IMG/VR virus record: IMGVR_UViG_3300046836_000302
Span: 1 to 42,456 of that record
Reading direction: 5' to 3' (one strand)
From: a virus
Length of the DNA stretch: 42,456 bases
Made by a program: the position numbers and the translations under genes. The notes under the pieces were generated by a model. That model was given only the letters and a program-made list of their open reading frames with translations. It did no database searches and was not told where the DNA came from. Below are positions 36,303-42,456 of the stretch, one piece after another. The stretch's first letter is position 1. Each line of letters opens with the position of its first letter.

Positions 36303-38843
36303 ATGGCGGATCCGAAGGCGCCGGCTCCAGCCAAGCGAGTTGCGGTCCTCGACCCTGACGGGAAGTTCGCGACCATCGACGCTGCCGATGTCGACAAGCT
36401 TCCCGAGGGGGCGCAGGTTCTCACGAAGCAGCAGGCCGCCGAGCGCGAGGTGCAGGCGAAATACGATGCCCTCCCGACCGGGCGCAAGGTCATGGGCGCC
36501 ATATCGACCGCCGCGGGCGCGCTCAACCCGCTGCTGCTCGGCTCGAGCCCGGATGCGCCGCCTACTGCGGCAGCCTTCGGCGAGGGCGTGCGCGAAGGCG
36601 CGACGGTGGGCCTGGCGCAGGCCGGGATGCGCAAGCTCGCGGACGCCGTCGGCGGCCAAGCTGCCGGCGACAAGTACGCCGCAGACCTGGCGCAACAGAA
36701 GGAGGCGTCCCCAGTCGCCTTCGGCGCGGGCAACGTGCTAGGCATGGGCGCGGCCTCAGTGCTGGGCGCGGGCGGAGGGCCGGCGGGACTCGTCTCGGCC
36801 GGCGGCGAGGCGCTGGGGGGCGGCATCGCCAAGGCGCTGGCGGGCAACCTGGCGGCCAAGGGCGCAGTCGGTCGGGCCGCATCGGCAGCCATCGCCATGG
36901 GCGCGCGCGGAGCCGCCGAGGGCGCGCTTTACAACGTCGCCCAGACGGCAACCGACAGCATCACGCAGAACGTCGACCTGACAGCCGACAAGCTCTATGC
37001 CGCCGTGGGCTCAGGGGCGCTCTGGGGCGGGGGCGGAGGCGCGGCGCTGGGTGGCCTAGGCTCGCTCGCCAAGAGCGGCATTGGGGCGATGCTGGGTCGC
37101 GGCGGCCGCTCGGCGGAGGAGGTCGCGTCCAAGCTTGGCAGCGATGTGCCGAAGCCGGCATCGGTCGCGGAAGGCGCGGCGGCAGACGCAGAGGCCACGG
37201 CGGCTCGCGCGGAATCTGGCGGCGAGGGAGGCGTCCTATCGAAGGCCGACCGCGTGGATGACTGGGTAGAGAAGCAGGCCGATGAGGCGGCTTGGAAAGC
37301 GATCGGCGCAGGCCATGGGCTCCAGGGGACGCGATACGCGGCGATGGCCAAGAAAATGGGTGGCACCGATGTCGTGGGAGAGGTCATCAATCGCCGGGTC
37401 CTGAACAATGACACCATCTGGAGCGCCATCAAGTCTGGTCGGCCGGCGGACTTGCTTCCCCGGATCTCGGAGGAGCGGTCGGCCGTCGGTGCGCAGCTCG
37501 GACAGATGACCGAGGCGAGCGGCGCGCGCATTCACGCGGGCGAGATCAGCGACGCCATGGGCCGCGTTCGGGCAGAGCCTGCGAGCATCGCGGGCAACGA
37601 GAACGTCGTGGGGGCCATCGACAACTATCACATGTCGCTTCTGCAGCATCTCCCGATCGCGCCTGACGGTACGGTCAGCATCCAAGACCTGCTCAAGCAG
37701 CGGCAGGGGCTCGATCAGATCGTCTACCAGGAGACCAAGACGCTGGATCCGGGGCGCCGAGTGGCGGCACTTCGTGAAATCCGCGGCGAGATGGAGGGCC
37801 TGATCACCGACGCGCTCGACAAGGCGAGTGATGGGATCCCCGGGGCCGCAAAGGCCGAATATCAGTCGCTGAAGCATGACTATCGGGCCCTGTCGATCGC
37901 TCAAGACGTCGCGGATGACAGCGCCACGCGGATGGCAAAGGCGCGGACGATCTCGCCAACGGATTATGCCGCCGGCATCGCGGCGGCGGCCAGCGGGCAC
38001 CTCTTCGCGGCTCCGGTCGCGGCCATCGGTCACAAGCTGATCAAAGAGCGAGGCAATGCCGCGCTCGCCGTTGCCCTCCGCAATCTCGCCGACTCCGGTG
38101 CGGTATCCAAGCTCGTGGCCCATGTCGACGAGATGAGCGTCTCGGCCTCCAGGGGCCTGCTTACGGAGCCCGCGAAGGGCCTCCTCGAGGCGCATCCGAC
38201 GGAGCGGCCGCGCGTTGTTGCGCTCTCGGTCATGAAGCAGATCGCCGCGCTCCAGTCCGATCCGCAAGGGACCATGGACAGTCTCGCGAAGGAGACGGAG
38301 CCGCTCGCCGCCACGAGCCCGGAGCTGGCCGGAGCGATGACGCAGCGCATGGCCTCGTCGCTGTCGTTCCTCGCGAGCAAGATGCCGGTGGCGGCCGATC
38401 CGGACCCGCTGGACCCGCATCCGGCGCCGCATATGACTGATGCACAGGCATCCGAATTCGCGCGCTACGCCTGGTATGCGCAGAAGCCGTCACGCTTCTT
38501 CGCCGAGGCTGCCGCGGGCAAGCTGACGCCCGAGGGCGCCGAGACGGCGGAGGCCCTCATGCCCCTCGCGTTCGCCGAGCTCCAGCAGCGCACCATGGAT
38601 GCGCTGGCAACTCACATGGCCCGCGGGCGCAGCATTCCTTTCCAACAGCGGCTCAAGATCGGGAGCCTGCTTGGCATCCCCGCGACACCATCGCAGACGC
38701 CCGACCATGCTCGCCTGCTCCAGCAAAACGTTGTATCCTCCCCAAGTACTTCGACCGCACCAGCGAAGCCGCGGTCCACGAAGCTTCCATCCAGCGAGAC
38801 GGCCCTAGACAGGCTCGAGGGCTCAGGCCCCGGCCGCCGCTGA
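36303..38843 (+). CDS. ejection / internal virion protein 3
   Basis: 846 aa. Residues 75-260 are long Gly/Ala-rich hydrophobic segments (VAFGAGNVLGMGAASVLGAG, GALWGGGGGAALGGLGSLAK), which suggest membrane insertion. The remainder is helical (DLLKQRQGLDQIVYQETKTL, AALREIRGEMEGLITDALDK). This is typical of the largest podoviral ejection protein, which helps DNA cross the cell envelope. No lytic transglycosylase motif is found in any of the three. Confidence 0.6.
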   Translation: MADPKAPAPAKRVAVLDPDGKFATIDAADVDKLPEGAQVLTKQQAAEREVQAKYDALPTGRKVMGAISTAAGALNPLLLGSSPDAPPTAAAFGEGVREGATVGLAQAGMRKLADAVGGQAAGDKYAADLAQQKEASPVAFGAGNVLGMGAASVLGAGGGPAGLVSAGGEALGGGIAKALAGNLAAKGAVGRAASAAIAMGARGAAEGALYNVAQTATDSITQNVDLTADKLYAAVGSGALWGGGGGAALGGLGSLAKSGIGAMLGRGGRSAEEVASKLGSDVPKPASVAEGAAADAEATAARAESGGEGGVLSKADRVDDWVEKQADEAAWKAIGAGHGLQGTRYAAMAKKMGGTDVVGEVINRRVLNNDTIWSAIKSGRPADLLPRISEERSAVGAQLGQMTEASGARIHAGEISDAMGRVRAEPASIAGNENVVGAIDNYHMSLLQHLPIAPDGTVSIQDLLKQRQGLDQIVYQETKTLDPGRRVAALREIRGEMEGLITDALDKASDGIPGAAKAEYQSLKHDYRALSIAQDVADDSATRMAKARTISPTDYAAGIAAAASGHLFAAPVAAIGHKLIKERGNAALAVALRNLADSGAVSKLVAHVDEMSVSASRGLLTEPAKGLLEAHPTERPRVVALSVMKQIAALQSDPQGTMDSLAKETEPLAATSPELAGAMTQRMASSLSFLASKMPVAADPDPLDPHPAPHMTDAQASEFARYAWYAQKPSRFFAEAAAGKLTPEGAETAEALMPLAFAELQQRTMDALATHMARGRSIPFQQRLKIGSLLGIPATPSQTPDHARLLQQNVVSSPSTSTAPAKPRSTKLPSSETALDRLEGSGPGRR

Positions 38844-38856
38844 CCTGGAGGCCCTC

Positions 38857-39282
38857 GTGGCCATTGCCGAACACCAATACGCCGAGCTTCGGCCGCCGCG
38901 CCGCGGGCTCACCATGGCGATCGGGACGGATAACACCGCGCGTCCATACGACCTCGCCCTGCTCGACCTCGGCAGCGACGGGCAGCCGCCGGACGGGACC
39001 GGCGACCGGCCTCGCTTCGTCAATCTGTGGATGCAGGCGGACACGAGCGACATCATCTTCTACTTCTCGCCGACGACGCAGAACGACCTGACGACCACGG
39101 CCAGCGTCGCCGCTGGAAGCACGACGACGCCGACCTATGCGACCACGGATGGCGCGCTCCTGAAGGCCGGCAATCCGCCGGTATACTTCCGGCTGCATCG
39201 GACTACCGATCGCTGGCTGATCGTCCGCAGCGCGGTCGCCGCCAATCTCCGCATCTGGGCGCAGAGCACGGATTCGTTCTGA
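38857..39282 (+). CDS. small tail or fibre-associated protein
   Basis: 141 aa from GTG 38857 with GGAGG upstream. Beta-rich with Thr stretches (SDIIFYFSPTTQNDLTTTAS, VYFRLHRTTDRWLIVRSAVA); it looks like a compact jelly-roll or Ig-like domain. Situated between ejection proteins and fibre, it may attach the fibre. TGATG overlap with the fibre gene. Confidence 0.5.
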   Translation: MAIAEHQYAELRPPRRGLTMAIGTDNTARPYDLALLDLGSDGQPPDGTGDRPRFVNLWMQADTSDIIFYFSPTTQNDLTTTASVAAGSTTTPTYATTDGALLKAGNPPVYFRLHRTTDRWLIVRSAVAANLRIWAQSTDSF

Positions 39283-41087
39283 TGCCCTCGCCGTCGTCTG
39301 CGGTCGTCTTCTGGGGCGTCCCCTACGGCGCGGCGACATCGATCGCCGTCGGAAACCTCGTCCTCCCAGCCGACAGCGGCGGCTATGTCGTCGCGACGTC
39401 GGGCAACCGAACGCTTTATAGCCGGCGAGCCGAGGGGGTGGCCGTCACCACGTCGAGCGGGTCCGGGCTCGGCTCGATCGAGATTTGGCAGACTGGGACC
39501 ATCGACGCATCCGTGTCAGGTCTCGGGGTCGGCACCGCCTCCTGGGTCCGCTGCTCCACGACTGGGAGCATTGAGCGGTTCACCCCGGTAGCCGCCGGGA
39601 CCTCCGATGTCATCGGTAAATGCGACGCCAGCGGACGCGTCCGGCTCGAGTTCGGTGTGTGGACCGAGGACCTGGCCATCGGCGGCGGCAGTGGCGGAGC
39701 CGCGGCCCATGTCGCAGGAGGTCCCGGCGACATCCAGACCCGCGCAGCGATCGGCGGCGACCTCGCGGCGGCGGCGAACTGGTCTTTTACCCCCGACCCG
39801 TCGAACGGCCGGCTTTTCGTGGGCTATGACTTGGGTTTTTTTCCGGTCAAAGGCGCGATCTCCGTCTACGCCGCGACCGCGGGCACGGAGACGCCCGCAT
39901 CCGCGGTGCCGTCCCTCCCAGGCGATGGGTTCATCCAGCTCTCCTATTTCACCGCGGACGGCCCGTTCCACGGCGACAACTTCACCGTCGTCAGCTACCT
40001 CGCCTCCACAGAGAACACCGCCGCTTCCGGATTCAGCGTCGGGGCGATGGGAGTCAGCGGAGGTGTCCCTTTCTTCGGCGACCCTAGCCACCTCACGGAG
40101 ACCAACGTGTACGGCGACGGCATCTTCATCGATGCCGGAGCAGGCACCGGTGGTACCGGGACACACCCGCTCACGAGCTGGACCGGAGAGATTCGTCTCC
40201 AGTGCAAGGCCGCCACGTCGGCCGGTGGGTTCTCCGTCACTGGCGTCAGCTTCCAGAACGGCGCGCCATTGCCTGGTGTGGCTTCGTTCGATACCGGCTC
40301 TCCGCGTAGGCTCCGGACCTCGATCGGAACCTCGCTGCAGGTTCTGCGTACGAACGCTGGCGGGACGGATATCGAATGGGCGGCTGCGGGCGGATCTTCG
40401 ACCGGCGCCAGCGGCACCGTGCAGCTCAGCGACGGCGCGGGCGGCTTCTCGGCCGCCACGAACGTCCTTGGCGGAACGAGCATTCTGTCGATCGGAACGA
40501 CTCCATCCAGCACAGGGAACCTGCGGTTCTCCAACGTCACCACGGCACACGCGCGCGTAGCTGCCAACAATGCTGACTTTTCGATCTGGGAAACGGACAG
40601 CTCCAACAACCTGTATTTCGGGGTTGATGCCGCGTTCGGCGGATCGCTCTACGCAAACACTGTACGCGTTGCGGCGGCCACCTCGATCATCACGGGCATC
40701 GGTGGCGCTCGACAGATCGAGATGAACGGTAGCAACGTCATGATGGGTAAGCCCGTCATCGGCGGCAACCTGGCATCTTCGCCATGGTCCGGATGCAACG
40801 GCACCGTCTCTCAGGCGATGCTGAACACGGACCAGACGCTAGCGGCGACCTCTTATGCCAATACGTGCATTCTCACCAGCGGCGCGATCACCGCGAATCG
40901 CACGCTGACCTTTCCGTCCGCGACCGACGCTCAGGGCTACATGAAGTGGCTCAACAACACCTGCACCGGCGCATTCGGAATCATCGCATCGACCGGAGCC
41001 GGGACGACCATCACGGTCGCCAACGGTAAGAGCGCGTTTATTTGGGTCGACTCGCGCGGCGTGACGCGCATGACGGCGGACGTCTGA
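39282..41087 (+). CDS. tail fibre protein
   Basis: 601 aa. Start ATG 39282 (TGATG overlap). Repeated beta-rich, Gly/Thr/Ser-rich sequence throughout, including a collagen-poor shaft-like region (GASGTVQLSDGAGGFSAATN, VLGGTSILSIGTTPSSTGNL, LRFSNVTTAHARVAANNADF) common in phage fibres, and a C-terminal domain (TRTLTF-like NRTLTFPSATDAQGYMKW) often found at receptor-binding ends. No chaperone or endosialidase signature. Its stop overlaps the spike start. Confidence 0.7.
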   Translation: MPSPSSAVVFWGVPYGAATSIAVGNLVLPADSGGYVVATSGNRTLYSRRAEGVAVTTSSGSGLGSIEIWQTGTIDASVSGLGVGTASWVRCSTTGSIERFTPVAAGTSDVIGKCDASGRVRLEFGVWTEDLAIGGGSGGAAAHVAGGPGDIQTRAAIGGDLAAAANWSFTPDPSNGRLFVGYDLGFFPVKGAISVYAATAGTETPASAVPSLPGDGFIQLSYFTADGPFHGDNFTVVSYLASTENTAASGFSVGAMGVSGGVPFFGDPSHLTETNVYGDGIFIDAGAGTGGTGTHPLTSWTGEIRLQCKAATSAGGFSVTGVSFQNGAPLPGVASFDTGSPRRLRTSIGTSLQVLRTNAGGTDIEWAAAGGSSTGASGTVQLSDGAGGFSAATNVLGGTSILSIGTTPSSTGNLRFSNVTTAHARVAANNADFSIWETDSSNNLYFGVDAAFGGSLYANTVRVAAATSIITGIGGARQIEMNGSNVMMGKPVIGGNLASSPWSGCNGTVSQAMLNTDQTLAATSYANTCILTSGAITANRTLTFPSATDAQGYMKWLNNTCTGAFGIIASTGAGTTITVANGKSAFIWVDSRGVTRMTADV

Positions 41088-42456
41088 TGCCGGGCCCGGA
41101 GTCGTTCTCGCCAGGTCCAGCTGGTTCGTGGCGCGCGGACACGCTCTCCGGCAACGACATGGTTGACCTGTCCGGCAACGCCCGAACACTCACGGGCTCG
41201 ACGTCTTCGTTCGGGACTACCTCGCTCGCGAACGGGTGGGGCATCGCCGGCAAGGCTGTGGCGGTCGGCAATGGGTTCTCGGCCTACTGGAGTGCGGCCA
41301 GCGCGGCCCCGTGGAAGTTTCTGCACGACGGCTCGGGAGCGACCATCCTTCTGACGTTCCGGCCGATCTACACCGGGACCGCCTACACCATCCTCGACAC
41401 CGGGGCCTTCGTCCCGACGGGCAATTGCGGCATCTTCGTGCGTTACGACTCGGTCCTCGAGCGCGTCTGCGTCGAGTTCTCGGACGGCACGAACCGCGTC
41501 ATCGACTACTTCCTGACGACGGGAGGCCGCTGGTCGTCCGGGCTCTCGTGTCGGGTCAACAAACCCCATGCGCTCGCGATCACCATCTCGGCCGGATCGA
41601 ATCCCAACGTGGAGGTCTGGCTGGATGGCCGCCCCATCGACCGGCTCAATGTGGACGACCGGCAGCGCGGCTCAAGCGTGGTCGATCCGGAGCCGCGCAC
41701 TTTCGGCACGGGCGGAGCGGGGTTCCCGCTGCGATTCATGGCGCACGCGAACAGCGCGATCGAGCTATTGCAAGGCGAGCAGGCCGAGGCCCACGTATTC
41801 CCGCGCGTTCTCACGGGCGCTGAGCTTACGTCATGGTGGGCCTGGAACACGACCACCTACGGCTTCGAGTTCGATTCGTCCGCCTACGGCGTCGTCCTCT
41901 TCGACGGCAATAGCCGCACGGACAGCATCTGGCGCGCCGGAGGGTGGACGGACGTGGCCATCCCGTTCCTCTACCAGCCCGGTCTCTTCCTCATGCGAGC
42001 CATCGCCGGGATGACGCTGACGCAGCAGATTGCTCGCGTCGCCAAGCAGGTCGCGCCGTTCTTCGATTCGTCGCGGCTGTTCAACATCGCGGTGGTATGG
42101 GGCGACTTCATCAACGAGATTGTCGGCGGCACGACGAAGGAAACGTGTCTCGCAAACTATCTAGCGAAGTGCGCCGCGCTCCGCGCCCAGGGGTGGAAGG
42201 TCGTAGGCCCGACGGAACCGCCCAGCGCAGGCCTATCGACCGCAACGACGGACTTTCTGTCCGCCGGCATTCTGGCATCCGTCGGTACGAGCATCGATGC
42301 GTGCGCGCGGCTCGACCAGGTTTCGCAGCTCGGGAACGCCTCGTTCGCCACGGACTACAACGGCGGAGCGGGCCCAAAACTGATCTGGTCGGACGGCACG
42401 CATTTTACCGCGAGCGCGAATGCCAACTATGTGGCTCCGCCCATCGCGGCCGCCGT
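41087..42456 (+). CDS. tail spike: LamG-like plus SGNH hydrolase, runs through the junction
   Basis: 470 aa in total; this part is residues 1-456 and the rest is at 194-236 (see 1-236). Residues 75-250 are a concanavalin/LamG-like beta sandwich (GATILLTFRPIYTGTAYTIL, LAITISAGSNPNVEVWLDGR). Residues 263-465 fit an SGNH/GDSL hydrolase: LFDGNSRTDSIW (block I, Ser276, with Asn in place of the usual Asp), WGDFINE (block III, Asn343) and SDGTHFT (block V, Asp436 and His439). It probably binds and deacylates a surface polysaccharide to reach the cell. It is the last structural gene before lysis. Confidence 0.8.
   Translation, partial: MPGPESFSPGPAGSWRADTLSGNDMVDLSGNARTLTGSTSSFGTTSLANGWGIAGKAVAVGNGFSAYWSAASAAPWKFLHDGSGATILLTFRPIYTGTAYTILDTGAFVPTGNCGIFVRYDSVLERVCVEFSDGTNRVIDYFLTTGGRWSSGLSCRVNKPHALAITISAGSNPNVEVWLDGRPIDRLNVDDRQRGSSVVDPEPRTFGTGGAGFPLRFMAHANSAIELLQGEQAEAHVFPRVLTGAELTSWWAWNTTTYGFEFDSSAYGVVLFDGNSRTDSIWRAGGWTDVAIPFLYQPGLFLMRAIAGMTLTQQIARVAKQVAPFFDSSRLFNIAVVWGDFINEIVGGTTKETCLANYLAKCAALRAQGWKVVGPTEPPSAGLSTATTDFLSAGILASVGTSIDACARLDQVSQLGNASFATDYNGGAGPKLIWSDGTHFTASANANYVAPPIAAA
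42264..42456. repeat. terminal repeat, right copy (matches 1-193)
   Basis: Identical to 1-193 except C at 42329 for A at 66, giving Leu here against Ile there. It supports circularity of the assembled molecule. Confidence 0.9.

Noticed and set aside
39282-42456. Diversity-generating retroelement acting on fibre genes
   Set aside because: No reverse transcriptase gene and no template-variable repeat pair were found.

Overview
The window is the complete genome of a temperate, podovirus-like, tailed bacteriophage, high in G+C. The last 193 bases repeat the first 193 with one difference (base 66 A, base 42329 C). One reading frame, the tail-spike gene, runs off the right end and finishes at base 236. 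The molecule is therefore circular or circularly permuted, with a unit length of about 42,263 bp. No tail tube, sheath or canonical tape measure is visible. Instead there is a gp4-like adaptor, a nozzle/stabilisation-like protein, three large ejection-type proteins and a fibre/spike, which is a short-tailed layout. The host is not identifiable from the sequence. A fragment of a lysine tRNA at the attachment site points to a bacterium, and the base composition to a high-G+C one.

Layout. (1) Bases 1-2659 (+): end of the spike gene, then a lysis cassette: a tail-anchored membrane protein, a small exported protein, a papain-like (C1) peptidase, a 54-aa protein and a DUF1906 glycoside-hydrolase-like endolysin candidate. 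(2) Bases 2656-11805 (-): one leftward early operon of about 25 small genes, almost all joined by 1-8 base overlaps. Recognisable members are a single-strand annealing protein, a Cas4/RecB-like nuclease, a Dam-like adenine methyltransferase, a possible cytosine methyltransferase, a pentapeptide-repeat protein, an XRE regulator and an HNH-like protein. Several small zinc-ribbon plus coiled-coil proteins lie among them. (3) Bases 11806-13266: the lysogeny switch, with divergent early promoters, a repressor (-), a Cro-like protein (+), and a metzincin protease gene that looks like a lysogenic-conversion cargo gene. (4) Bases 13263-18458 (+): right early operon with small genes, an excisionase-like protein, a tyrosine integrase, attP, zinc-ribbon proteins, a replication initiator containing iterons, and a RusA-like resolvase. 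(5) Bases 18459-18625: intergenic control region. (6) Bases 18626-42456 (+): a GNAT-like protein, small genes, terminase, portal, scaffold, capsid, connector, nozzle, ejection proteins and fibres, running on through the junction into the lysis genes.

Two aspects stand out. The two main early promoters share a nearly identical element (TTGACA, 16 bp, AATAAT or AATACT, 7 bp, ATG), so both first genes are predicted to be translated from leaderless mRNA. The same inverted-repeat operator sits inside both promoters. Second, attP consists of the 5' half of a tRNA-Lys gene and lies inside the right early operon, between the integrase and the replication genes. Integration would therefore cut the replication genes off from the early promoter and leave the lysogen with a phage/host chimeric tRNA-Lys. 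I propose this as an integration-dependent replication switch; it is inferred from sequence layout and is untested.
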